Notes: generated by a model from the sequence alone, not told the origin. A DNA stretch of 64,000 bases from JAOAFX01 sp049700315 (GCA_049700315.1 JBNAVN010000004.1:1-64000); one strand, 5' to 3'; shown: positions 34,385-43,143, counted from the first letter of the stretch. Numbers and translations are program-made.

Positions 34385-35626
34385 CTACTCTAAAATTTCC
34401 AAAAACTTGTTCAACTCATCTTTAACAACTCTTTTTTGTTCACCTGTTGCCATATCCTTTATTGTATAAACACCATCCCGTGCCTCATCTTCTCCATAGA
34501 TAATAACATAATCTGCCTTGTAATGATTGGCATCTTTTAGTTGTGCCTTGATCTTATCAAGCGGATTACCAACAATACAAATGCCAAGCTTGTTTATAAT
34601 GACATCTCTCAATTTAACGCCTTCATCAAATAAATCTTCACCCATCACGGCAATAAAGAATGTTTTTTTCTTTTTTGTTTCCGGGAGATTTTCGGGCAGG
34701 GCAAGCAACATTCTTTCCACACCCATTGCCCATCCAACACAGGGTGTATCATTGCCACCAAGTTCCCTCATTAATAGATCATACCTTCCACCGGCGACAA
34801 TCGTATCCTGGGCACCAAGACCTTTCAATTTGAATTCAAATACCGTCCGTGTGTAATAATCAAGTCCCCTGACAAGTCTTTTGTTTTCCCTGTATTCAAT
34901 ATCCACTTTCTTCAGAAACTGCTTCGTTTTTTCATAATGGTCAGCACAACCTGCGCATAAGTTATCAGTGACCTTCGGCGCATTCTGATAAATATCCTGG
35001 CACACTTCATTTTTACAATCAAATATCCTCAAAAAATTCTTTTCAAATCTTCTACGACAATCAGCACAGAGTTTATTCATTCTGGACTGGAGATAATTGT
35101 CCAGAGTTTTTTTGTATTGTTGTCTGCAGACCGGGCATCCAATAGAATTTATTTCTATGAAAAACTGAGCCGCGCCAATTGAATTCAGAAACATTCTACC
35201 TAAGTTAATTATCTCTGCATCATAAAAAGGTGCGGACTCACCAATCAATTCTATACCAATCTGCAAGAATTCACGATACCTACCTTTCTGGGGTTTCTCT
35301 TTGCGGAACATATTGCCAATATAAACGAAACGACAGGGCAGGCTGATTTTGTTTTCAATCACCGCGCGCAGAACCGAGGCTGTGCCCTCGGGACGTAGCA
35401 CAAATAATTTCTCATCATGTTCAAAGGTATACATCTCTTTTTCTACAATATCAGTGTGTTCTCCAATTGACCGAACAAATAGTTCAATAGATTCAAAGGT
35501 TGGAGTTTTTATCTCACTAAATCCATTCAATTTGAAAAAATTCCTTGCCTGCAGATTGACAAGTTCAATCCTTTCCAATTCACCACCATAAATGTCCCGG
35601 GTTCCTCTGGGTTTTTGATAGATCAT
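34385..35626 (-). CDS. hisS: Histidyl-tRNA synthetase
   Basis: Class II synthetase charging tRNA-His, 413 residues. Motif 1 (PRGTRDIYG ... FSEIKTPTFE), motif 2 (FVLRPEGTASVLRAV, FRKEKPQKGRYREFLQIG) and the histidine signature LVRGLDYYTRTVFE are present. GWAMGVERML is motif 3, and a C-terminal anticodon-binding domain follows. A Cys-rich insertion (four CxxC pairs between about 165 and 235) is typical of many HisRS. It overlaps the VanZ gene by ATGA and closes the six-gene operon that begins with the AsnC-like gene. Confidence 0.96.
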   Translation of the reverse strand: MIYQKPRGTRDIYGGELERIELVNLQARNFFKLNGFSEIKTPTFESIELFVRSIGEHTDIVEKEMYTFEHDEKLFVLRPEGTASVLRAVIENKISLPCRFVYIGNMFRKEKPQKGRYREFLQIGIELIGESAPFYDAEIINLGRMFLNSIGAAQFFIEINSIGCPVCRQQYKKTLDNYLQSRMNKLCADCRRRFEKNFLRIFDCKNEVCQDIYQNAPKVTDNLCAGCADHYEKTKQFLKKVDIEYRENKRLVRGLDYYTRTVFEFKLKGLGAQDTIVAGGRYDLLMRELGGNDTPCVGWAMGVERMLLALPENLPETKKKKTFFIAVMGEDLFDEGVKLRDVIINKLGICIVGNPLDKIKAQLKDANHYKADYVIIYGEDEARDGVYTIKDMATGEQKRVVKDELNKFLEILE

Positions 35627-35958
35627 TTCTTTCTCTGTCTCCTTAACACAAATATCAAGTAGATTACAACTAAACCAAAACCACCAGCGACCATATCAAG
35701 AATTTCAAAGTCCCGACCAGGCACAAAGATTTGCTGGACCTCGGCTGCGATAATGATAAGAATACCGGTTGAAAAATAAACAGCAATATTCAATGTCCTC
35801 ATTGCCAACAATCCATAGATAAAAAACAAGAGAAAATGATAAAATTTATCTATCGGGAATTCTTTTATCTTTGGAGATTCCAACCCTGGATAACCAGTAA
35901 GCACGAAGATAACCACAATCCAGATAATCAAAAGCAGTAAATCTATGCTTCGTTTCAT
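35623..35958 (-). CDS. VanZ-like membrane protein
   Basis: A 111-residue protein with four hydrophobic helices. It has the VanZ-family features of an Asp/Lys-flanked second helix (IDKFYHFLLFFIYGLLAMR) and an acidic EVQQIFVPGRDFEILDMVAGGFG segment. The family's function is poorly known; VanZ itself gives low-level teicoplanin resistance. It overlaps hisS by four bases and starts nine bases after the rubredoxin stop, so it is co-transcribed. Confidence 0.8.
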   Translation of the reverse strand: MKRSIDLLLLIIWIVVIFVLTGYPGLESPKIKEFPIDKFYHFLLFFIYGLLAMRTLNIAVYFSTGILIIIAAEVQQIFVPGRDFEILDMVAGGFGLVVIYLIFVLRRQRKK

Positions 35959-35967
35959 CTGAAAATT

Positions 35968-36153
35968 CTAATAAAGCCCGGAATCATCTTCCTCAGCGCA
36001 GGGCTCAAATAATTCTTTTTCAGCACCACAATCAGGACATCCCCAGGAATCAGGCAGTTCTTCAAATAATACGCCTGGGACAATGCCATTTTCAGGATCA
36101 CCAATTTCGGGATTGTATATATATCCACATACTCCACAACGCCATTTATCCAT
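35968..36153 (-). CDS. Rubredoxin
   Basis: A 61-residue iron protein with the FeCys4 knuckles CGVCGYIYNPEIGD and WGCPDCGAEKELFEP. The first begins at Cys 6, and the usual PGVLFEELPDSWGCP block is intact. An acidic tail of about ten residues extends beyond the standard 52-54. It passes single electrons, often to rubrerythrin, oxygen-detoxifying or reductase enzymes, pointing to anaerobic or microaerobic life. The start has GGAGG. It lies within the hisS operon. Confidence 0.96.
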   Translation of the reverse strand: MDKWRCGVCGYIYNPEIGDPENGIVPGVLFEELPDSWGCPDCGAEKELFEPCAEEDDSGLY

Positions 36154-36210
36154 TTTTTCCTCCTATAAACCTACACGGCATGATACAAAAAAACTCCAGA
36201 CAATCGTAGA

Positions 36211-36927
36211 CTATTCAAGGACATAACATACCTCAAGCACAAGTTCTATTAATCGCTCCATCCCGCGTTTTAATTCTTCATCCGTGACAAATTTTGTAAA
36301 TTCCTCTCCCCTACCAACCACATCTGAAACAAGGAGGAATGAAGCGGTCTCTAAATTACTACGGTTCGCAAGATAATAAATCAAACTCGTTTCCATTTCA
36401 ACTGCAAGAATACCTTTTCTCTGGAGTTTTGGCACATATTCAGGATCCGGACTATAAAATACATCAACACTTGCAATACCACCAAAATACAATTTCAATC
36501 CCATTTTTTCTGCAATATCATTTGCGGTCTTCAATATCTTAAATGTTGCATAAGGGGCAACAGGTTCTCCATTGAGATAAGAATTCGTTGTGCCATCATA
36601 TGGTGCAGAAGTCAATGCACATATCATATCCAAGGAGTTTATATGTTGGGCAATACCCCCGCAGGTTCCAATACGAATTATCCTTTTTGTATCAAGTTGC
36701 ATTAATTCTTCTACCACAATTGCTGCGGATGGACAGCCCATTCCTGTTGTCTGGACAGAAATCTTTTTGCCTTTATAAAATCCAGTATAACCCAACAACC
36801 CGCGATTTTTATTCACCAATTTTGCATTGGACAATCTCTGGCTTATAACCTCTGCCCTCTGTGGGTCACCGACAACCAGGACTGTTTTTGCATAATCACC
36901 TTTGTTTGCCCTTAAATGTATTGGCAT
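36211..36927 (-). CDS. Nucleoside phosphorylase (PNP/UDP family, DeoD-like)
   Basis: A 238-residue enzyme that would split purine or pyrimidine nucleosides with phosphate for salvage. The N-terminus (VLVVGDPQRAEVISQRL), TTGMGCPSAAIVVEEL, RIGTCGGI and AVEMETSLIYYLA match the hexameric family 1 phosphorylases. The choice of base is not decidable here. A good Shine-Dalgarno (AGGAGG) precedes the ATG. It follows the M23 peptidase gene by 26 bp in the same operon. Confidence 0.88.
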   Translation of the reverse strand: MPIHLRANKGDYAKTVLVVGDPQRAEVISQRLSNAKLVNKNRGLLGYTGFYKGKKISVQTTGMGCPSAAIVVEELMQLDTKRIIRIGTCGGIAQHINSLDMICALTSAPYDGTTNSYLNGEPVAPYATFKILKTANDIAEKMGLKLYFGGIASVDVFYSPDPEYVPKLQRKGILAVEMETSLIYYLANRSNLETASFLLVSDVVGRGEEFTKFVTDEELKRGMERLIELVLEVCYVLE

Positions 36928-36953
36928 TTAACCTCCTATGTTGAATTTCGTGT

Positions 36954-38168
36954 TTACTGAACTTGTAAAGTATCATTTTGGGACTCAAATGGATTGTTTG
37001 AAACCATAGTCAATAATGAATCGCGCATCCTTTCAAATTCTTTAAGATATTCTTTTTTCACCGATGGTGCCCTTGGCAATTTTACAGTCAAAGGATTTAT
37101 CGGTACACCATCCTTATGTAATTCAAAATGTAAATGTGGGCCGGTAGATAGACCGGTTGAACCAACATAACCTATCAATTCACCCATTTTGACATTTTTC
37201 CCCTGAAATATTCCTTTAGCGAATCTTGATAAGTGTCCATATCTCGTTTTAAAGTTATTTTTATGTCTTATTTCAATCAGATTGCCATAACCACCTTTCC
37301 ACCCCTTGAAAGTAACAACTCCATCGCCGATTGAAGAAACCGGTGTGCCTACCGGAGCTGCATAATCAAGTCCATGATGAGGGCGCCAGACCTTTAATAT
37401 TGGATGGTACCGCCTCTTAGAAAAATAGGAACTTATTGAACTATATCTTAATGGCGATTTTAACAATGCCTTTCTCAAGGATTCACCTTTCAGATTATAG
37501 TAATCATCATAGCCTGTTGGGTCATTGAAGTACACACCATAATAGTCTCCAATCTTGCCTTTGTATTGAACAAAAACAATATCTGAGTAATCCACAAACT
37601 GTGAGTCACAAAAAATCTTATCACACACGATGATAAAAGAATCACCATTCTGGGTCTCTGTGGTAAAATCAATCTCCCAGGCAAAGATATCCGCAAACTT
37701 ATAAACAAGCATTGGCGTCTCTCCCTTTTTTAGCATTGATTCATAAAGTGTAGAATTTACACTACCCTTTAAGAAGGTTTTGATATGTGAAATATAGGGA
37801 TATTTCATCGCCAGACTGATATATTTGCCACTATTTATTATATAGTAGACAGTCATCGGATTCTGAAAATATGTGAGTTTTTTGAATACATTATCTTCCT
37901 TCAAAACAATCAAGGAATCACCTGGTAAGCATCTACGAAAAGGGAAATCACAAAGTTCAAGCAATCTAAGAATGTATTCGGAAAGTTGCTGATCAGTAAC
38001 AAGATTTCTCAATGCCGGGGCTAAATTTTCATTTCTTTTCAAGGTTCTTTTGACCTCACTATACACAGGTTCACTTTTCTCATTAACTTCTTTTTTCTCA
38101 CTTTTACAGGCAAAATTTCCCAATACCAGAACAAAAAGAATAACTGAAAGAAGAAAGTTTTTCATCAA
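36954..38168 (-). CDS. M23 zinc metallopeptidase, probable lipoprotein (MepM-like)
   Basis: A 404-residue cell-wall hydrolase. The N-terminus is a lipoprotein-like signal (LSVILFVLVLGNFAC, Cys at about 21). A ~220-residue regulatory region resembling OapA/MepM-type proteins comes before the lysostaphin-like domain. Zinc and catalytic residues are visible in HHGLDYAAP (HxxxD), RYGHLS and GPHLHFELH. It would cut peptidoglycan cross-links during growth. The start directly abuts the stop of the AsnC-like gene, so the two are coupled. Confidence 0.9.
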   Translation of the reverse strand: MMKNFLLSVILFVLVLGNFACKSEKKEVNEKSEPVYSEVKRTLKRNENLAPALRNLVTDQQLSEYILRLLELCDFPFRRCLPGDSLIVLKEDNVFKKLTYFQNPMTVYYIINSGKYISLAMKYPYISHIKTFLKGSVNSTLYESMLKKGETPMLVYKFADIFAWEIDFTTETQNGDSFIIVCDKIFCDSQFVDYSDIVFVQYKGKIGDYYGVYFNDPTGYDDYYNLKGESLRKALLKSPLRYSSISSYFSKRRYHPILKVWRPHHGLDYAAPVGTPVSSIGDGVVTFKGWKGGYGNLIEIRHKNNFKTRYGHLSRFAKGIFQGKNVKMGELIGYVGSTGLSTGPHLHFELHKDGVPINPLTVKLPRAPSVKKEYLKEFERMRDSLLTMVSNNPFESQNDTLQVQ

Positions 38169-39071
38169 TTAGTGTGCCTTTTCTTTAACAAAGGTTTTTA
38201 TCCAATCATCACAAATCTCATTGTGATGGGCAATTGAAATACCATGAATTACAACACGCCGTTCTTTTTTCAGTTGATTCATAACCTTAGCCATTTCTGC
38301 AAAGCCCCAGAGATCAAACTCTAATTGTAGATACCGTCTCTTGAATTTGCTATAAATATCTGCAGGAATGCCATAACTTCTCAGAAATGTTCGCAACTCA
38401 TTGGGTCTCATTTTGGTCGTAATCGCAAGATGCATATGTGTAAAGTTTTTGATAAGACTCCAATTAATATTAGGAAAAACCGAGAAAATACCGCGAAGAT
38501 TTTTGCGATTCAGCATCAACCGAGCCAACTGAACATCAGTATCAGTTGCAGGATTATCAAGGATCTCGTAGATTCTTTTGAAGGTGATTTTGGAACGAAT
38601 CAACTGGTTGATCAACTGCCATTCCTGTTTCGTCAATTCTCTCGGCACCAGGAAATTGTATTCTGAGATTTTGTAAAGTTCAACATATTTTACACCGACA
38701 GTCTTGCTTATCAACCGATAACAGTGTTTCAAGTCACGCCCATAAAATATATATGAATAAGCAGGTAATATTCCAGGTGGTATCGTAGTATTAACAACAA
38801 CTTCCTCTATAAGCGGATAGACAGTCTTCAAGTCTGGTTCAACATCCGCATCCACAAATGCGCAACCACGATACCATTTGCCTCCAGCAATTGCGGGTGT
38901 AAACAACTTTATCCTATAGCCAGTTATCAAGCCCTGCTCCTCAAAATTCTTGACACGTAGAAAAATTTCATCCGAGGCAATGTGAAATTTGTTGACAATC
39001 TCGTTAACAGGAATATAACCCTGTGCTTCAAGATGTCTTAAAATTTTCAGGTCAACAGGGTCAATAATCAT
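38169..39071 (-). CDS. AsnC/Lrp-like winged-helix protein
   Basis: A 300-residue protein. The N-terminus (DPVDLKILRHLEAQGYIPVNEIV) is an AsnC-type winged helix. It is followed by an alpha/beta region like the AsnC ligand domain. A second copy of the pattern follows (LTKQEWQLINQLIRSKITFKR ... THMHLAITTKM). Two-copy proteins of this build include Lrp-like regulators and sirohaem decarboxylase-type proteins; I cannot choose. As first gene of the operon ending in hisS, it could regulate that operon. The message is leaderless: ATG is the sixth base after the -10. Confidence 0.65.
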   Translation of the reverse strand: MIIDPVDLKILRHLEAQGYIPVNEIVNKFHIASDEIFLRVKNFEEQGLITGYRIKLFTPAIAGGKWYRGCAFVDADVEPDLKTVYPLIEEVVVNTTIPPGILPAYSYIFYGRDLKHCYRLISKTVGVKYVELYKISEYNFLVPRELTKQEWQLINQLIRSKITFKRIYEILDNPATDTDVQLARLMLNRKNLRGIFSVFPNINWSLIKNFTHMHLAITTKMRPNELRTFLRSYGIPADIYSKFKRRYLQLEFDLWGFAEMAKVMNQLKKERRVVIHGISIAHHNEICDDWIKTFVKEKAH

Positions 39072-39076
39072 AGCCC

Positions 39077-39104
39077 ATTATAATTAAATTCACCTGATAG
39101 TCAA
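39077..39104 (-). promoter_or_regulatory. Promoter of the AsnC-like ... hisS operon
   Basis: TTGACT, 16 bp, TATAAT on the minus strand; ATG at the sixth base. Confidence 0.8.
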
Positions 39105-39198
39105 TATTCTCTGTGATTGGAACATTTCTCTGATCAACTGGCTCCATTTCTACAATCTAAATTTACTATTTGTCTGGACCGGTTTTTTACCAGAATTT

Positions 39199-39945
39199 CT
39201 ACCTGGTAATACAGTATCTTTTGCCTTCGTATCTGGGCAAAGATGATGTATCGTCAACAATGTCAGCAATCTTTCCACCATTTGTTATAATGAAATCATT
39301 CAATTTTTCTGTTTTTATATAATACATATCCTTGATTGCCCAGGTCTTATATCGCAATTTTTTATACAGATGGCGCAAAGCATCAGGCAATACATTGTTA
39401 AGTGCTCGCCGCACTTTATTCTTGATACCGACGACATCTGTAGTAATCTGAAAAATAATGATACCACCTTTCCTTAAGATTCTCATAAATTCCTTAATGT
39501 ATCCAAGGGTCAAGTCTGGTGGTAAATGTTGAAATACAATATTTGAATAGATAAAGTCAAATATCTCATCTTTGAAGATTCTCAAGTCTGAAGAGCAGTT
39601 CAGGATATATCTGCAGCGGTCCTTGTGTTGATTGTAACGATTGGCAAGCTGAAGCATTTGAAAGGAAATATCAACTCCGATGCACTCATCAAAAAATTCA
39701 CACAATGACTGGGTCAAACGACCAACTCCGCAACCAAAATCCAGAGCCCGGTGGTATTCAGTATCTATTTTTAGACCCCTGACATAATTCATAACCGAAC
39801 ATATTTCTCTATGTCCGGTTTCAAACAATTCCTCTATATTCCAACGATTGTCTTTTTTTTCAGGAATTGGCAGGATTGACCATAAGGGATCTTTTCTCGC
39901 AAACTCTTCCCAGTTTTTTCTTATCTGCAGTAGGTCTGGTTTCAC
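39199..39945 (-). CDS. Class I SAM-dependent methyltransferase
   Basis: A 248-residue Rossmann-fold methyltransferase. Motif I is ALDFGCGVGRLTQSL, the acidic strand-2 end is CIGVDISFQML, and IYSNIVFQHLPPDL resembles motif IV. The substrate is unknown. The start is GTG at 39945 with AGGTGG before it. It is the last gene of the hdrC-to-DUF151 operon, 29 bp after DUF151, and could modify a ribosomal or redox partner, but nothing shows this. Confidence 0.82.
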   Translation of the reverse strand: MKPDLLQIRKNWEEFARKDPLWSILPIPEKKDNRWNIEELFETGHREICSVMNYVRGLKIDTEYHRALDFGCGVGRLTQSLCEFFDECIGVDISFQMLQLANRYNQHKDRCRYILNCSSDLRIFKDEIFDFIYSNIVFQHLPPDLTLGYIKEFMRILRKGGIIIFQITTDVVGIKNKVRRALNNVLPDALRHLYKKLRYKTWAIKDMYYIKTEKLNDFIITNGGKIADIVDDTSSLPRYEGKRYCITR

Positions 39946-39974
39946 AGTTTTGCCACCTACTACTTACTACATAA

Positions 39975-40454
39975 TTATTTAATTTCTAACTTGCCAAACT
40001 CTTCTGGTTTTGTATTGCGCAGTTTATTCTTGAGTTCTTCTTCTACACTATCACCCTTGAAGACAAGCCCGTTCTTATCCATAATATTATCTTCAACAAA
40101 AATTGTTGCATTCACGCGCAGGGCAAGGGCAATGGAGTCTGAAGGTCGGGCATCAATCGCAAGAAGTTTGCCGTCGGTTTCAAGATAAATCCGGGCAAAA
40201 TATGTTTCATTTTTTAGATCATTGATCACAATCTTTACAATCCTGCTCTCAAGGGCATCAAGTATTATCTTTACCAAATCATGGGTCAGAGGTCTTGCAG
40301 GTTTTACCCCTTCAAGACACATTGCAATTGACATGGCTTCATTGTCGCCAATCCATATTGGTAAAGTACGCTCACCATATTTTTCTTTTAGCAACACCAC
40401 ATAGTTGTGGAATTGCTGATCTTCAACGACACCGGTTACAAGTACCTCTAAGAT
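39975..40454 (-). CDS. DUF151 / bifunctional-nuclease-family protein, apparent AUC start
   Basis: The conserved BFN/DUF151 domain is clear (VVLLKEKYGERTLPIWIGD, EAMSIAMCL, ARPSDSIALALR). Homologues start with a strand like MxEVxVxGVV about 18 codons before the first usable GTG (40400). Here that strand is encoded (LEVLVTGVVEDQ), but the only codon in the start position is ATC at 40454, six bases after GGAGGG. An in-frame TGA lies five codons further up, and there is no ATG, GTG or TTG between. So either AUC initiates, as AUU does in infC, or the N-terminus is lost. The family's in vivo role is uncertain. The gene overlaps rplI by seven bases. Confidence 0.8.
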   Translation of the reverse strand: MLEVLVTGVVEDQQFHNYVVLLKEKYGERTLPIWIGDNEAMSIAMCLEGVKPARPLTHDLVKIILDALESRIVKIVINDLKNETYFARIYLETDGKLLAIDARPSDSIALALRVNATIFVEDNIMDKNGLVFKGDSVEEELKNKLRNTKPEEFGKLEIK

Positions 40455-40903
40455 TTCTCTCCCTCCTCAATCACGACCAACTTAAAGACTGCTGATACAT
40501 GCTGGGGTAGTTTCACGGTAATATCGTAAATGCCAGGATGTCGTATGGGTTCTTTCAGCATAATCTGTTTCTTATCAATCTCAATATTCTCGGCTTTTAA
40601 TAATTCCACAATATCCTGGGGATTAATACTACCAAATGATTTCCCATCAATACCGATCTTGATCTTTGTCTTAACGCTTATTTCATTGAGTTTTTCCGCA
40701 ATCTGTTCGCTCATCATTCTGGTCTTCTCCGCACCCTTAGAAAAGTGTCTCAATGTTTTTTCAAGACCCTTAACATTTGCTTCCGAGGCAGGAATTGCCA
40801 TTTTATTAGGTAATAGATAATTTCTTGCGTAACCGTCCTTAACCTCAACAATATCGTTCCGCTTTCCTAATTTACTGACTTCTTTAGTAAGAATTACTTT
40901 CAT
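40448..40903 (-). CDS. rplI: Ribosomal protein bL9
   Basis: A 151-residue large-subunit protein. The N-terminal RNA-binding domain (MKVILTKEVSKLGKRNDIVEV, GYARNYLLPNKMAIPA) and the long connecting helix are followed by the C-terminal domain. It is one base after rpsR. Its last codons contain the GGAGGGAG that serves as Shine-Dalgarno for the DUF151 gene. Confidence 0.97.
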   Translation of the reverse strand: MKVILTKEVSKLGKRNDIVEVKDGYARNYLLPNKMAIPASEANVKGLEKTLRHFSKGAEKTRMMSEQIAEKLNEISVKTKIKIGIDGKSFGSINPQDIVELLKAENIEIDKKQIMLKEPIRHPGIYDITVKLPQHVSAVFKLVVIEEGEKS

Positions 40904-40904
40904 T

Positions 40905-41108
40905 CTACTTCATCTCATAGGGGAGTAAGGCAATCTCCCGGGCGCGCTTAATTGCCTGGGCAAGCTTGCGCTGATGCAGAGTGCACAATCCTGTAATCCT
41001 TGCTGGTAGTATCTTTCCTCTTTCGTTTACAAATCCCTTCAATAGTGGGGTATCTTTGTAATCCAGGATTTTTATCTTACTTTCACATAACCGACATCTC
41101 TTTGCCAC
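40905..41108 (-). CDS. rpsR: Ribosomal protein bS18
   Basis: A 67-residue small-subunit protein. It keeps an N-terminal CRLCESK zinc-type CxxC and the family block LLKGFVNERGKILPARITGLCTLHQRKLAQAIKRAR. It binds next to bS6, encoded two genes upstream; the order rpsF-ssb-rpsR-rplI is the widely conserved one. Confidence 0.97.
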   Translation of the reverse strand: MAKRCRLCESKIKILDYKDTPLLKGFVNERGKILPARITGLCTLHQRKLAQAIKRAREIALLPYEMK

Positions 41109-41125
41109 TGCCTGCTCCTTTCTAT

Positions 41126-41560
41126 TTAAAACGGTGTATCAATGCTTTCGTCTTCCTTTGATTCAGTCTCTACTTCTACCGGCGCATTGCCTCCAGAATC
41201 AGCACTGGACTCAGGAAGATCAAGAAATTGTATCCTGTGGGCAACCACTTCAATCACCGATCTTTTTTCCTTATTCTCTGTCTCCCATTGTCTTGACCTC
41301 AGCCTTCCCTCTATCAATATTGCGCTACCTTTCTTCAGGAAGTCATTTACCAGTTCTGCCTGACGACGCCACGCAACAATTGTGATATAGAGGGTCTCTT
41401 CCTGAGTTTCACCTGACTCCCGGTTCTTAAAACGGCGTGTCGTGGCAATTCTGAAAGAACAAACCGGTGCTCCCTTCTGGGTGTAACGTAATTCCGGGTC
41501 AGCAACAAGGCGTCCAATAAGATACACCGAATTCAAATAACCCAATCTTAATTGACTCAT
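41126..41560 (-). CDS. ssb: Single-stranded DNA-binding protein
   Basis: A 144-residue OB-fold protein coating single-stranded DNA in replication and repair. The fold is seen in NSVYLIGRLVADPELRYTQ, FRIATTRRFKNRESGE and AILIEGRLRSRQWE, followed by an acidic, flexible tail ending DESIDTPF. That end matches the partner-binding C-terminal tip (D/E-rich, final P-F). It overlaps rpsF by four bases. Confidence 0.96.
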   Translation of the reverse strand: MSQLRLGYLNSVYLIGRLVADPELRYTQKGAPVCSFRIATTRRFKNRESGETQEETLYITIVAWRRQAELVNDFLKKGSAILIEGRLRSRQWETENKEKRSVIEVVAHRIQFLDLPESSADSGGNAPVEVETESKEDESIDTPF

Positions 41561-41850
41561 CTTCGTTTCTCCTTTGAGATAATCATAAATCTCAAAATAT
41601 TATCGCGGTGCTTCAATTTATCTTTTATCTCAACAATTTTTGAAGGTGGTGCTGAAAACTCGTAGTTCACATAGAATCCTTCCTTTTGTTTCGCAATTGA
41701 ATAGGCCAATACTTTCTTCCCCAAAATTTGGTACTTCATTTTACCGGCACCGCTCGTCTTGATGATTTTTTCAACAGCACCGGCTTCCTTTTCTAATTGT
41801 TCATCCTTCAGGTTTGGATGAAAAATGAACATTGCTTCATAGTTTTTCAT
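41557..41850 (-). CDS. rpsF: Ribosomal protein bS6
   Basis: A 97-residue small-subunit protein: MKNYEAMFIFHPNLKDEQLE at the start and GKKVLAYSIAKQKEGFYVNYEF in the middle are typical. Its start overlaps the stop of hdrB by four bases, so synthesis of this ribosomal protein is tied to the redox genes before it. It pairs with bS18 in the ribosome. Confidence 0.95.
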   Translation of the reverse strand: MKNYEAMFIFHPNLKDEQLEKEAGAVEKIIKTSGAGKMKYQILGKKVLAYSIAKQKEGFYVNYEFSAPPSKIVEIKDKLKHRDNILRFMIISKEKRR

Positions 41851-42710
41851 AGTAATTTATGATCCTTTAGCAAATTTGTAGGTGAAACTTTATTATATTC
41901 CAGTCCCCAGGTTTGTACAGGCAGGTCAAAGGCAATCGCCATTATCTGGCTGAAATAGAACACTGGTATAGATTTGTGATCCGAATGCATCGCTGAGATC
42001 TTACTTTGAAAATTATCAAGATTGTAATGACATAATGGGCAGGAAGTTATGATTGCCTCAGCCCCTCTTTCCTGCGCATTCTTCAAAATTTTGTAAGAGG
42101 CTTCCAGCGCTGCTTCAGGCGAATTGATAATAAGATACGAACCACAACATTCAACTTTCAGAGGGAAACTGACTGGTGTGGCACCGATCAGACGAACAAA
42201 CTCCTCAATCACTGTCGGTGATTCCGGATCATCAAATCCTATTTCGTCTTTTGGCCGTAAAAGATAACAACCATAGTAGCATCCAAGTTTCAAATCCGCA
42301 AGATTTTTCTTCACACCCCTTTTGAATTCTTCCTGATGCTCTTTTATAAACTCAAAAGGATGGATGATCAACTCATTGCCATCGTAGGACTCCCCAAGAT
42401 GTTCATTTATGATGTTCAGAGTATCAGGGTCATTCTTAAAGATATAGTTTGCCCTCTTCAAAGTGTTGTAGCAAATTGAACAGGGAACGAGAACTGCTCC
42501 ATTCTCTTTTTGAGCCTTCGCAAGAACACGCAGAGGCGCAATCAAAGACATCTTGTTGTCCCTTGCCAGGGTAAAGGTTGTGCCACAACAATACCAATTT
42601 GCCAATTCTTTCAATTCAATATCAACCGCTTTGAATGACTCCTTTATGGATTCATTCAAGACCTTTGCTTTTGTATATAAATCACAACCAGGATAATATG
42701 ATATCTTCAT
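41847..42710 (-). CDS. hdrB: Heterodisulfide reductase subunit B-like protein
   Basis: A 287-residue protein with two CCG domains. The first reads NWYCCGTTF with VPCSICY, the second VECCGSYLI with TSCPLCHYN. Each can hold a non-cubane iron-sulfur cluster of the HdrB type, where disulfides are reduced. In methanogens the substrate is CoM-S-S-CoB; in bacteria HdrBC-like pairs serve other thiol or electron-transfer reactions. No HdrA flavoprotein lies alongside, although a FAD oxidoreductase is encoded directly upstream of hdrC. Two bases separate it from hdrC. Confidence 0.9.
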   Translation of the reverse strand: MKISYYPGCDLYTKAKVLNESIKESFKAVDIELKELANWYCCGTTFTLARDNKMSLIAPLRVLAKAQKENGAVLVPCSICYNTLKRANYIFKNDPDTLNIINEHLGESYDGNELIIHPFEFIKEHQEEFKRGVKKNLADLKLGCYYGCYLLRPKDEIGFDDPESPTVIEEFVRLIGATPVSFPLKVECCGSYLIINSPEAALEASYKILKNAQERGAEAIITSCPLCHYNLDNFQSKISAMHSDHKSIPVFYFSQIMAIAFDLPVQTWGLEYNKVSPTNLLKDHKLL

Positions 42711-42712
42711 AA

Positions 42713-43108
42713 TTAATACGAATATTTATACAACACACTCATCAAAACAAGCGGATGGGCATCCTGCAGTATTTCCTTATCAATCTTATCAATATCAAGT
42801 AGCTGTTCTTTAGCCCGTAAGTGGAGTGTTCGCACGGCTTCCATTATGCGCGGAATATCAACACCTCTTGGACATCTTGTCTCGCAGACAAGGCAGGCAG
42901 CACAGAACCAGGGACTCTGTGCTCTAATAACATCTTCTTTCAATCCGAGCTGGATGCAGCGAATTATACGATTGGGAGGCTCATCCATAAATTCAGCAAA
43001 TGGACAGCCTGCAGTACATCTACCACACTGATAACAATCAGCAATATTCTGCTGACTGATTTCCCGGATCCGGGCAATAAAATCATTGTCCTTAGCGTAT
43101 TTTCTCAT
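42713..43108 (-). CDS. hdrC: Heterodisulfide reductase subunit C-like ferredoxin
   Basis: A 131-residue protein with two [4Fe-4S] motifs, CYQCGRCTAGCPFA and CAACLVCETRCPRGVDIPRIM, the HdrC pattern. It feeds electrons to HdrB. It is the first gene of an operon continuing through hdrB into the rpsF-ssb-rpsR-rplI ribosomal cluster. The ATG is the eighth base after the -10, so the message is leaderless, and the -35 overlaps the stop codon of the upstream reductase gene. Confidence 0.92.
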   Translation of the reverse strand: MRKYAKDNDFIARIREISQQNIADCYQCGRCTAGCPFAEFMDEPPNRIIRCIQLGLKEDVIRAQSPWFCAACLVCETRCPRGVDIPRIMEAVRTLHLRAKEQLLDIDKIDKEILQDAHPLVLMSVLYKYSY

Positions 43109-43115
43109 ATTATGT

Positions 43116-43143
43116 ATTATATCTAAAAAGGTCAGAGTGTCAA
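43116..43143 (-). promoter_or_regulatory. Promoter of the hdrCB-ribosomal operon
   Basis: TTGACA, 16 bp, TATAAT on the minus strand. The -35 shares bases with the TGA stop of the gene at 43140. Confidence 0.8.
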
